DNA from: Golubevia sp. BC0850
Lineage: Eukaryota; Basidiomycota; Exobasidiomycetes; Golubeviales; Golubeviaceae
NCBI GenBank assembly: GCA_012976225.1
Contig: JAAVVG010000002.1
Location: 496,001-560,000, forward strand
Direction: 5' to 3'
Length of the DNA: 64,000 bases
Part shown: piece by piece, positions 24,207 to 35,190 of the stretch
Layout: every line of letters begins with the position of its first letter
Numbering within the stretch: position 1 is the stretch's first letter
Translations under genes and position numbers: made by a program
Notes under the pieces: generated by a model
Databases searched by the model: none
Told to the model about the DNA's origin: nothing
What the model saw: only the letters and a program-made list of their open reading frames with translations

Positions 24207-27200
24207 CTACACCTTTGACTTCCCTCTGTTGATCTCTTCATCTATATACCTGGCAGTGACTGCGATTCTTTCACCGCAAGGCTCGACGGAGTGCTCAAGG
24301 TAGGTTTGCAACGCTGCTCCATCCTGAATAACGATCGATCCGTGCCTCAGCCTGAACTGCAAGAGCAGTCTCTCATCTTGCTCGGCAGGATCATCAGACT
24401 TGACGTTCGATTTCGTCTCCTTGAGCCTGAATCTCATGATGGCATCCGAGCCCAACGATAGAGAGGAGACAATTGGACCTGTTGATCGAAGAACGAATCG
24501 AGAAGATAAGGTGAGTCGAAATTTGAATAAATCAGAATGCCAATCGTATCGTAGCTCACCTAAGCCTGGTTGACCGTCATCGTGCCAGTGCATGGACTGA
24601 GACTGGAGATAGAGAACCGGATAGAGCTCGTTGAAGCTTTGCGAATCAATGAGAGGGACCTTCGCGAGAAGCGTCCTCTTGCGAATCAAATCCAGTGTGG
24701 TAGAAATGACTGGCGGAGATTGATCGAAAGGAATGGTTGACATTTGGACCAGATGCTAATGAATTGAGAAAGTTTTGATAGAGAGAAGTGTCAACAAGAC
24801 TGTCTTGGTTCCCTTTCCCTTTTCCCATCCACTGACCTTGTACGGCGTTCCGTAATTACAAGTAAACTGCTGACAGAGTAGTCTACCCTTCAAATGATGC
24901 CTTCCAAGAGGATGCCGACGGAACGGAACCTGGCTACTTTGAAGATCTCTCAAAAGCCCGTCCGCCTCCAAATCATCTGCTAGAGCCTCGACGATGTGGA
25001 CTCTTGAGGATCCTGATCCGAGATGCAGAGTGTAGGTGGTCACGTAGAAATTGTCGACAACGAAACTAGAGACTTGAATTTTATCATCCAGAACCTCGGC
25101 GTCGGAGATCAAGGCTGTGTGTTGAGGTCGAGGTGGAGGTAGGAAGGGAGAAAGGTTCGGTTGGAGGCTATTGAAACAGTGAAGACACGACCAGTTTGAG
25201 TAAAGCTCCCTGCAGTTGAGCCTACCGCAGTCCAAGCAGTGCCACCCTTGGAGAGCATCGCTCGTATGAGATTCCGAAGAGTTGAGATCGGGTTGAGGCG
25301 GAGAGAGGGAAAAGGGAAGCCCACTTGATTTCTGGGGCTGGCGTCTGACGAGAAGGAAGTCTTTGCAGAATGTGAGATCCTCTTCAACTGGAGGCTTTCC
25401 TGCTACCTGACAGAACCGAAAGGGAAGGAGAGAAAGTCATGTTTAGATCGACCATGGCAAAGCCAAAAGGATTCTTCGGAGACTCACCTTCCAGAAGTTC
25501 GGGCACGTCTTCGACAAGCACATCCATCCGGCCATGTAGATTTGAGGAAAACGACTACCACAGACCAAGCACTGAGGCTCACCTCCAGGCGCGACAATTC
25601 TCTCGTACACCTTTGGGTTCTTTGGAAGACAGCTCACCAAAGAGAGTAAGCGCAGGCTGGGTCTTCTATACCCTTTCTTATCTTCCCTCTTTTTTCTCCT
25701 GATAGAGAACCGGCTAGAAGACGACGAGTCCGTTGAGGCCTCGGCTTGATTTAGAAGTTGACCGCCTGGGCTCCTAGATCTCTCAACACGAACGCTAGGA
25801 TTCCAGAGGGGTTCTCTGGTGGGAGTAGGGTTGATTTCTGGATCTGAGATCCACCATGGAGGTCCTTGAGATTCGAGATATTCAAATCTGAACTTCCAGC
25901 GAATGAAGCTTTGTCCTCCAGAAGATTCTTTCTCCCCCCAGGCATCGGTAACGAGGTACCTGTTGTGAAGTAAGAAAGGAGATAGCAACGATTACGAAAC
26001 TTTCGTGAAGCTGTCTTACCTTTCTCTGTCTCATTCTCAAGAGCCTCAAGACTCACCAACCCAAGACCGCGAATCCACAATTGAGCGAGAACGGGAGGAA
26101 GTCGTATGTGTCGCCTACGAGCAAAGGTAGAGGATGGCCGGTGTTCATAGCATTCACTAATCCAACGATCGAAGAAGAAGACACATCTTGATCTCCACTA
26201 AGGCTGTACGAACCAGGACCGCTCGTGATTCCTACCGCAGCGTTTCCGGAGGATTTTCCTCCTCTGCAGGAGAGAGGAAGTGGGAAGGAGGTCAGAGGAA
26301 AACGTCAGTCTGAATTTGCCTTGCGGTCCCCTTTGACAGAAATGAGAAAGATTCATCGCAACCTGAACCTTTTGTATCATAAATTGCGACGTCATCTCAC
26401 GCTAGAGGTTTGGTGAGATGATCGATAGCTGGCAGCCTTCTGGCACTCACCCGTGGCTGATGATGACCCTGCCGCCTTCTTCAAAAGCATCTCTCACACT
26501 ACCCCAACCAGCCACGAGGTATCCGAAGACAGAGCAGTCCATCGACAGATGATCGTCTCTGCTCTTGAGACGAGTTGATAAAGAAGAGGATGCGAATTGA
26601 CTCGCTCCTTGAGTGTAGATTCCTCCTTGATAGTTTACGAAATAATTCAGACTTTCGGCGATTTCTTGTCTATTGTCAGTCCAGATTGTTGGAGATCTAG
26701 GAGGTCCAGCAGCTTTAGGAATGGCGGCAGTGACTGCAGTAGTTGAGGCTGAAATTGAGGATGAGGTCGAAGCCGATGATTCAGCAGAGGTCTCTGAGAG
26801 AATGACTGGATCAGCCGGGACTTCGACAGATTGAAGAGGCAGTAATTGAGAACGTTGGAGAGGCAATCCAGTGCCTCCAGGCTGCACAGGAGCGACTTCT
26901 ACTTGCGAATCCTTTTGAAGATCTTCCGTCTGAATTCCAACTTGCGAACTCGGTGTTCTCTTTCTCTTCTTCGACGGCTCTGGAACAAAATCCCCACCAT
27001 CCGTTGATTGTGATTGCTGACCCTTACTTCCGGCCTTCAGCGTTGGCTGAAAGGATGTGAAGATGAGCTTCTGCGCAGGAGTCCGTCTTGAATTTTCTGA
27101 ACTGGACGAGCGCTTGATAAGACTTGTGTCCGGGTTGGTTGTGGTACTCAGTTCAATGGATTCCAGATCAGGATCCGCAGATTCAGAGACTGTAAGATCG

Positions 27201-27947
27201 ACGGAATGGTTCGATTCTGTAGCCTTGACTTGCGTCTCGGCGAGGATAAGTTGAGAGACGAGTCCGGGAGAGCTCCTTGCGTTCGCCCTCGAGGGTTCAG
27301 CCTCTATTGCGGCCTCTATCGAAGTGGAATTCATTGCTTCTGAGATAATTTCGCCTTGAAGAAGACTCGGTAGAGATTCTTCTGGACTCTTTTGTTCGTC
27401 ACGTCGAGGGAGAAGAAGATCCAAGTCTGAATCAGAATCGGTCTCCGCGGCCTTCTCCACTGGAGTAGATAGCATTGATGTTGAAACTAGATCAACTTGG
27501 AGAGGATTCGGGAGAGACTGTCGCTGTTCTGGACCTTTGTGATCGTCGAGGAGAGGTAGAAGATCCAAGTCCAAGTCTATGTCTTCTGGAGGAGGAGTGC
27601 TCAGATCCGATCCAGAAGGCGAGGAGGGGGGAAGATGAGTCGCTCCCACGTCCTGTGATACATTCTGAGGTCAGTGTAGGGGCGAGAGAAGGGTAGATTG
27701 GTAAGTGGAGAGAGCGGACATTTTGGTGAGAAGTCACTCAAACAAGACTCACCTCCTCCGCCTGCAACGAGGTAGATTCCTCCCAATCATCTTTGGAAAG
27801 AGAGTATGAATTGAGTGGTCGAGCGATAGGATTGGAAGAGATCGATTCCTTGAGGACGGATTTAAATTTTGAGGTTGTTCTCGAGGCCCTTGGCTCATCT
27901 GCCTGATTGACTTCTCCTTCGGAAGTCTTTGCTGACGATCTATTCAT
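24207..27947 (-). CDS. AlkB-like Fe(II)/2-oxoglutarate dioxygenase with N-terminal fungal domain and Cys-rich zinc sites
   Basis: Seven exons (27947-27753, 27652-26451, 26263-26057, ~25959-25488, 25406-24837, 24755-24560, 24478-24207) give about 1,037 aa in frame. Residues 1 to ~350 are disordered and acidic. A conserved domain follows: IAESLNYFVNYQGGIYTQG, GRVIISHGGGKSSG, FLPFSLNCGFAVLGWYLVTDAW. Two Cys clusters come next, CLVCGSRFPQIYMAGWMC with CPNFW, and WHCLDCGRLNCRELYSNWSC, probably zinc-binding. The C-terminal ~250 residues are the AlkB fold: HWHDDGQPGLG gives the metal His-x-Asp, LEHSVEP the second His, and RIAVTARYI the 2-oxoglutarate-binding Arg. AlkB proteins remove alkyl groups from nucleic acids. 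From memory this layout also occurs in other basidiomycetes. Substrate is unknown. Confidence 0.92.
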
Positions 27948-28098
27948 CCAGGAATAGAGTAGTTATGACTAAAATGGCAGAGACCCGAAAATTCTGCAAA
28001 GAGTGAGCGACTTGGAATTTGGACGAGTGGAAATTGGAACGTCACGTCGGATCCTTCTCTCCCACCACACCCTCACCAAGTAACTCAAAACTCTAATA
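27948..28098. promoter_or_regulatory. Divergent promoter of the AlkB-like gene and SUMO
   Basis: Only 151 bp separate the two start codons. The segment next to SUMO includes CCACACCCTCACC-type C-rich sequence. No TATA box is evident. Confidence 0.45.
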
Positions 28099-29136
28099 AT
28101 GTCAGACCAAGAAGGATCAGTCAAACCAGAAGGAGGTGAACAATTAAACATCAAAGGTGAGAAGCAACAAACAAAGAGAGAGGGCTTCTCTAGAGTAGCG
28201 TGGATCACAACTTTTTGCTCACCTCATCTCCTCATCTCAACTTCTCACAACCAGTCCGTGATGCCGATGGACAAGAAGTCTTCTTCAAAGTGAAGCGCTC
28301 TACCAAACTGTCAAAGCTAAAGAAGGCTTACGCTGAGAGAATGGGAAAGCCAGGTAAGCTCTTCTTCGAAAGCTCAACTTCTTTATCTTTCCTGGCAATG
28401 CTTGGCTGACTAGTTCTCTCCCCTGCTTTCGCTTCCTCCTAACATTTTATTTTTTTCCATTTGATACCATATTTGCTTCCTATAGAGAACGCGTGAGTGC
28501 CGAAGCTTAGAGTTGGGTCGACCTTATTTGGTTGTTGTCCAGATTGAGTGCTGAGTTCTACCATTTCCTCCCAAACTTTGCGCTCTCATTCACGCAGCGT
28601 TCGTTTTGTTTACGAGGGAAAACGTATCGGAGATGAAGATACTGCCGATTCTGTGAGTTCCGCTACTGAGAAAAGGTCGGAGAAAAGGGCAAGGCATGGT
28701 CGTGAGGAGAGAGCGTAAGCTCAGAGCGGGACGTGGAGGAAAGGTGCAAAAGCGATGCAAACGCATGCAGCAGAATAGCATAGGCTGGTTGGAAATCAAA
28801 CTTGCTGCCCAGGTCTTTGATCGAGTCCGATTCTGAGATGGTGTGGCTGGAGGAAGCTCAGGGAGAGAAAGGGCCCTTTGACAGCCCTTCCGTCATTACC
28901 CTTTACTGATCTCTCCGTACATTTCCCTCAACATCCAACCAAACTCTAATTTACTCTACAATATAGCTCGACATGGAAGGTTAGTAGCACTTTCTTCTTT
29001 TTCTTGTTCTCACCGAAACCCCTTCGATTACACTGTGAAGCTCACCTTTTCTAACTCTTGACCTTACTTCTCTTGCACAGATCAAGATGAAATTGATGCT
29101 ATGATTGAACAGCTGGGTGGATCAAGGTTATGCTAA
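28099..29136 (+). CDS. SMT3: SUMO (small ubiquitin-like modifier) precursor
   Basis: Six exons (28099-28156, 28255-28353, 28486-28492, 28598-28652, 28967-28979, 29081-29136) sum to exactly 288 nt, or 95 aa. The product begins MSDQEGSVKPEGGEQLNIK, continues with the SUMO core (GQEVFFKVKRSTKLSKLKKA, ERMGKPENAVRFVYEGKRI, SLDMEDQDEIDAMIEQLGG) and ends with a four-residue tail, SRLC, after the Gly-Gly that Ulp-type proteases expose. SUMO is conjugated to lysines of nuclear proteins. KPE near the N-terminus lacks the classic hydrophobic-K-x-E context. Two exons are extremely small, 7 nt and 13 nt. The family assignment is certain, and the model is supported because only these junctions restore the conserved protein. 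Confidence 0.97.
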
Positions 29137-30250
29137 ACGGATCAAGCCAGATTGATATTCCTTTTCTTCGATTCTTTTAATTTCTAATCCTCTTTCAAGT
29201 CACCTCAAGTATCTCCCACACTGCCCCCCTTTACGAGCTTTCATCATTTAGACCTTACGATTCCTTCGATCATGTTCATTCTTTCAATTCAACCCAAAAA
29301 TGGAAACGAGCTTTCTTCTGCTTTCAATCTTCCCTGAAGTGGATTGAATCCGAGCAAAGCTCTAGTTCTCTTCTCTCCTTGAATTTGCCTTACCACAAAT
29401 TCAAGTCAAGACTTATTGACTAGGCAAACGTCAACAAATGATGGGTTACATAGACTAGGAGAGTTCGAGAGGCATATAGTCGCTCCCTCTTTCAAGTTTC
29501 CTCGACCCCTCTCTATCTCTCTCTCGTTCTTCTCCTTCTCCCTTTCTTCAACTTCATTCGCATCTCCCGATCGCTACCTCCGGGTTCTTATGTCCTAGTC
29601 GGAAGTCCATTCAACCTATCTTTCTTTGTGCTCGACCCCTCTTGTACATGGTTGTTTTGGGCAAGCCTTCTTTTCTCACCCATTCCATTAATATTCTATC
29701 TCCTTCCCTCTTCTCCCCTCTTTTCCTTCTAATTCTCTGCTACTCTTTCTGGTTTGTGTATTTAGCCAAACAATGTACTATGTATCCCTTTTTGTAGCTG
29801 AGGCCTCCGACGTCAATTCCCTTGCCCTGCTCAGTGCTCAGGCTGTCAGTCAGATCTTCGTTGAGCACAAATTTCGGTGGAGAGGTCTTATTAGATCAAT
29901 TCTATCAAAGCTCAGTGAAAAGTTCAAACTTTACTACGATATACGACGAGCTAAAATTAGGAGTTCTGGTAGGCAAAGTTCCGATCTTCCAACCTCTCAC
30001 CCAAAGTTATCATCATTTCCACCTTCAAACAGTAGTCCTCAATCGTTACCACTCAACCTGAGCTCCAAACCCATCTGGAAGCTCATCAAGCTAAAGCTTA
30101 TCGGAAGCTGGGCCACTAGTAGAGGTCGTGTGCTTCCTCATCTGTATATCTCTCTTTCTTCCATCTCAACTTCTCCTTCATCTATTCCTCAAGATTTCGA
30201 ACTCAAGTTACGAATTAACAGAAAGGCTCGGTGCTCTACGTCAAGCCTAA
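29137..30250. other. 1.1-kb spacer between SUMO and the RhoGEF gene
   Basis: It is rich in C and T (long CTTTTCTC/CTTCTCCC runs around 29,480-29,740), typical of a fungal core promoter with long leader. Frames from 29773 to 30270 (+) and 29822 to 30061 (+) overlap in different phases. The first ends 20 nt inside the RhoGEF coding start and might be an upstream reading frame. Neither encodes a recognisable protein. Confidence 0.4.
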
Positions 30251-33200
30251 ATGAAGAAGTTCTTCTCTAGGTTCTCCAATGGCCCAACCTCACCTTCCTC
30301 AAGATCCACTTTGGAAGGTCAGTCCTTTGGCTCAACAACAGAGAAGACTTCTCCTAATGGCAAAGAAAGGAGTAGAGAGAAGGAAATGCTGGAAAGTGGA
30401 GATAGGGTCAAGTCTTTAACAGCTAAGTACGAAGCAGCAATCGGTCCTCCCACCTCCTCTTTGGTAACCTCAGATGGGAATGGCCATGCTAGAGTTGGGA
30501 ACGCTCCAAGGCGATCGCTCACCGGAACGAAGGAGGACAGGATATCTGAAAAGCCAGCAGCTTTCAGAGGGAGGCACTCTGATTCACCGAACATGGGGTT
30601 CAAATCAACTTCAAGATCTGCTTCTATCATCTCTCCTATCACCACCTCTTACCCTTCTCCGGTCCCTCAACTCGCCGGTCTCGGAGTCTCTCAACTGCCA
30701 TCTCCATTCAATGAAACAAGCTCTCAGAAGTCGGATCCAGCTTCTACTGACGTCATAGAGAGCCCTTCTTCAGTTCAGTCACCTGCCTTAGGTCTCAGCA
30801 GTGACTCTCAAGAGGAAGGACCAATCGAAGGAGAAGCTGTCATGACACCTGGACTAGGTGTTCCAGGAGGCAAGAAGCACCTGAAGGAGCAGAGGGACGC
30901 AAGTGGAGGAAGCTCGAATAGCGGAGGAGGACAGGTCAAGACTGTCGCCTTTGCTCCATCTCCAAAGAAGCATTCTCAAAACGCGAGTGGAAACCGAGCT
31001 CCCTCTCCTTCTCCTCCGGTGCCGAATCCCAGCAGGAATGCACCAGCCTCATCTTCATCATCTGCAAATGGAGGTCAAGAAGAAGTCTCTAATTTCGCTA
31101 GGCCAACAGTGGCAAGTACGGCTAGAGCCAGAAGTCAGCAACAGAAGGCTGGTAGCATGTCGGACTCGCTGGGTAGTCCACCTACCACCTACTCTCATCT
31201 TCAAGGAGGAAGCGATCGAATCCCTTCTGGAGCAAGCTCCAACAGCGCTGGAAGGTCGAACTCGATCTCGGCAGCTGGAGGGCAGCTGACGCAAAGCAGG
31301 TTGTCGAGGAACGCTTCCCTAGGTGCTGCAAGCAGGAGAGGTTCTTCAGGAGTCTCAGATGCCATCTTTCCTACGATCTCTCATCCGATTTCAATCAGCT
31401 CAGCTCCTCCTCAATCGAATGCTGGAGCGAGTTCTTTGTCTCTATCTCATGGAGCTGGTGACACCTACACGCACCTCCCCAACAGCATTCCTTTCGCAAG
31501 CTCTCATCTCACTGCTGCTCCTCATCTGAGGTCAGCAAGTCCGATGTCATTTGCTACTGGCTCTTCCTTCGCTACTCCCGCATCAAGAAGGAATAGCAAT
31601 GCTCTCAGTAGGGATCCGGCTGGATCTTCGGCTGGTTGGGCGAGCGCTGGAGCAAGAAGCGTGGGTGGTCCGAGCTGGACGGAAATGACAGAGGAAGATC
31701 TGGTGATGCATCTTGGTCCGAGAGAGCGGACGAGGCAGGAAGTCTTGTGGGAGATCGTCGCTAGTGAGGAGAGGTAAGTGTTGTCGGCTCGCATCACTTT
31801 CCAGCTTTACAACTTTCCCACTTTCCAGCATCGCCTCAGCGCTGAAATTCTCTCCCTTCTTTCTTACAGATACGTAGCAGAGTTGGAGAAAACGAAGGAT
31901 CTCTACATCGACGCTCTGCTTCATCCCTTAAGATTCTCGCCACCATCATCTCCCTCTCCAAATGGACCGCCGACTCTTCCTGATAGTTCATCCCATGGAA
32001 AGAGTAGAGCTAGTTTCTCAGCCTCGCACAATCCCGGAAGTAGCAGCGCGGAACTTCCGATCGCAGCTCGATTCATGTCTAGCACGAACACTTCTCAGAC
32101 AACTACAGAAGCAGCTTCAAAGGATCAAAGTTACGCCACCGCTCAAGCAGCCGCTCAAGCCGAAGCTCATCGAGAATTTGGCGGCAGAAGCCCCTACGCT
32201 GCTGGGCTGGCAGTTGGAAATCAAGGCTCAACGGGCAAGAGAGCTAGCACGACGAGTGTTAGACCTCCTAAAGTCAGAGAGAGTGCCTCTCAATCAGGTT
32301 CTGCTCCCCTCAAGAAATGGACAACCAAGAGATCTGGCTCTTCTTCGGAAACTAGGGCTCCAATGCGACCAGATCCTTTCGACCTTCAAGTTCCTCTCCC
32401 AGTGTCTCTTCGAGCTGTCCTAGAAGCCATCTCGGATGGATTGACGGAAGGTCACGCGCTTTTGTCCGAAGCTCTCAAAGCGAGATATGAGGAGCAGTGG
32501 CCATTGGTAAGAAGCTTAGCAGACGTCTTCCTCAAATACTCTTACATTCTCAAGCACTACGCAACTTACGTCTGCCATCTCGAGAGAGCTTTAGAGATGC
32601 TGGAAGAGGCTGCTCTGATGGAAAGAGCTATGAGAGGGAAAAGGATCAAGAAGGAAAGGTTGACTCAAACTGTCGGATTAGGTCGAGCTGTAGCAGCTTT
32701 GGAAGCTGTTGCTAACGAACGGGGGGAATCTGGACTCTCAATCTTTTTGTCCAAACCCTTCCAGAGACTCCTCAAGTATCCACTGCTGTTTCAAAATCTT
32801 CTATTTCACACCGATCCCTCAACTTACGAATTCGAAAGCACAGTAGCGATGGTGGTGGAAGTCGAAAGGATAGTCAGGTCCATCGAAGACGAGAAGATCA
32901 GTACCGAGGAAAGAGACAAGACAAGAGATGCTTTCGCTAGGATTGAAGGGATCGTCGACAGGCAAGTTCTCAAGCCAAGGCAGGATCGAATGCTCATCGA
33001 GGAGAGGGCTCTGTACGACGAGAATCCAAGACGAGCTGTCTCCGAAAGTGCTCCCAAGAATGAAGATCAGCGTCCCAGCTCTGCAAGCGGGCTTCCGAGA
33101 GGAGTCCGTGCCGGAGAGATTTCCTCGAATGCCAATTCTACTCCTTCAAGTGGTGGCATCCCATCTTCACTTCCCGGAGGCAGTGGAAGCACTGGAAAAG

Positions 33201-34597
33201 CCGCTCCCAGTGGGCTGAGGGCAGCCATCAAATCGAAGAGATCCTATCGCAGACTTTCCGATTTCCTCAGTACCGACGACAAGAGCTCGAAAGCTCCTTC
33301 GATGGGAAGCAAGAACGATCTATGGATCATCAGATTCTCTGATGTCGAGATCAAATGTCAGAGAGTTGGGGTGACAGCTCTACCGATGGCAAGTTCCGCT
33401 GCTCTGAACCCAATTCTTCCTACTCAGTCAGGATTTTCTGCTACCTCGAGTCCCAACGGACTGCGCCAAACTGCACCTGAAGAAGAGGAGCTTCCTGCGC
33501 CCGACTTCTCCAGTCGTTCTAAGGACAGCAAGGAACGTCTGAAAGCGCTCAGAAACACCACACTCCGAGCGAAGACTAGAAATCTCTATAAGTTCATCGG
33601 AGTCACGTCTTACAAGGCTTCAAGGCAGCAACATCAACAACAGCAAGGAGATCCTAACGAGGTCGAAGGTGGACTATCCACTTCTCACGAAGTCGACGAA
33701 GAGGACGAAATGGAAGAGGAAGACGATGAAGATGACAGTAGTGATGATGGAGATGATGAGGTCCTCAATCCTGAAAGGTACATGCGTCAGAGTAAATTGA
33801 GCTTCTCGGTGAGTTCGCCAGCAAAGACTTCCAAAAAGAAGTAACTCCCGCCCAAAGCTAACATCTGTTCTATTCTACTCCACTTTCTCCTTCTCGATAA
33901 TTGACAGTACTGGGGTGCAGACAAAGTCGAACCCAGAATCCCACCTCCATCTTCAGTCTCTACGCCAGTTCATGCTTCTTCTGTGGCCGCTTTCAGAGCA
34001 AATGCACGCTCTCCTTCAATCGGAAGTCCTTCCATGGGTTCTACTACCACCTCCCCACCTCTCTCAAGCCAAGGTCATGGTTCTTTCAACGCTTCGTCCT
34101 CTGCTCGATACGAGTCCAACACTACACAGAGCTCCAAGCGTAGCTCAGCTCAATCCGATCCAGCTTCTTACGGAGTCGTTTCATCCTCTCACACCAAACC
34201 TCGAGTTGATAAATTCGCTGGAAGACTACGCTCTGAGTTTAACTCCAACTCCGCCTCTCCCAATGGAAACCAAAGCTTTAGCAATCTAGCTTCAAAGAGA
34301 TCCGCTTCCAGAGCAGGCTCCGCTTCGGCTGTCGACATTAGAGGAGCAGAATTCGGAGTGATCCGTCCAGGATCAGGAGGAAGTCGAAGCATTAACAACG
34401 CCTCTAGTAGGCCTTCAACTCTAGGAACCAGAACTCCAGCGCAGAGTAATTCGCAGGCAGCTGCTGCGAACGTCGCTGTGGCTCGGAATCCTTCAGCCTC
34501 TCCTAGCGCTGACTCGGCGCTCGCAAATATGGCCCCTTTTATCGATGCTTCTCTTCCTTCAACACCGAATCCCTCTGAGAAAGCACCCTGGAGATAG
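30251..34597 (+). CDS. Rho guanine-nucleotide exchange factor (DH domain) with long disordered flanks
   Basis: Exons 30251-31773, 31870-33808 and 33908-34597 sum to 1,383 aa with matching phases. The first ~475 residues are Ser-rich and disordered (KKFFSRFSNGPTSPSS start). The DH domain begins with RQEVLWEIVASEERYVAELE, is interrupted by a ~130-residue Ser/Ala-rich insert, and continues through VPLPVSLRAVLEAISDGL, YILKHYATYVCHLERALEML and the conserved helix SIFLSKPFQRLLKYPLLFQN. A PH-like segment may start at NDLWIIRFSDVEIKCQRVG and continue as LYKFIGVTSYK after another insert. An acidic run and the motif KLSFSYWGADKVEPR precede a final Ser-rich tail. DH proteins load GTP on Rho/Cdc42/Rac for polarity and wall growth; the target GTPase is not predictable here. 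Confidence 0.92.
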
Positions 34598-35190
34598 CTC
34601 CAATTACCATCCCTCCCTCTCCCTCCACCCCATCCAATTTCTTCTTTTCCATCTCTTAAATTCTTTTTTTTTTAAAATTTCTACCCATCTCTCCGTCTTC
34701 CTTTCTTCTTCAGACCCGTCTCTCTAAGCGTTTCTGTATCTCCCTTTAGATCTCAAGTCGATCAAATCCTCACATGAACAAAATACCCGCTCAACATACT
34801 TTCCACCTTCACTTATTCATAGCTCCCCTTCAGAAAAAGCACAAGGTCTATTAGAACTTTGCCACTTCATTCCTCTCGGAGCCCCCTTGCGTGACCGCTT
34901 TCGCTTTCTTCTCGCTTGTTGCTTTACGAAAATCTGAAACGAAGAATCCATCATGACTACTTTCGTCGTGACTGAACTGGTGCCCTATCAGGAAGAAAGA
35001 CAAATCGTGATTTAGAGTAATTGGGGAAGCCAGTTACAGTTCTAAGAGAAGGAGAAACGTAGTACATTCTAAAAAACTAGAAAAAGACCTTGATGAAATC
35101 CTTCTGCTTTTCTTTCTCTTCCATTTCCAGCCCAGGTCACTCATGCCGCCCATTCTACCCCTTTCCTAGCCCTGAAACCTGATTCACCAT
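34598..35190. other. Convergent intergenic region
   Basis: This is 593 bp between the RhoGEF stop and the SEC13 stop. It contains a pyrimidine-rich run with a T8 tract (~34,665), consistent with the RhoGEF 3' UTR. No gene is seen. Confidence 0.45.
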
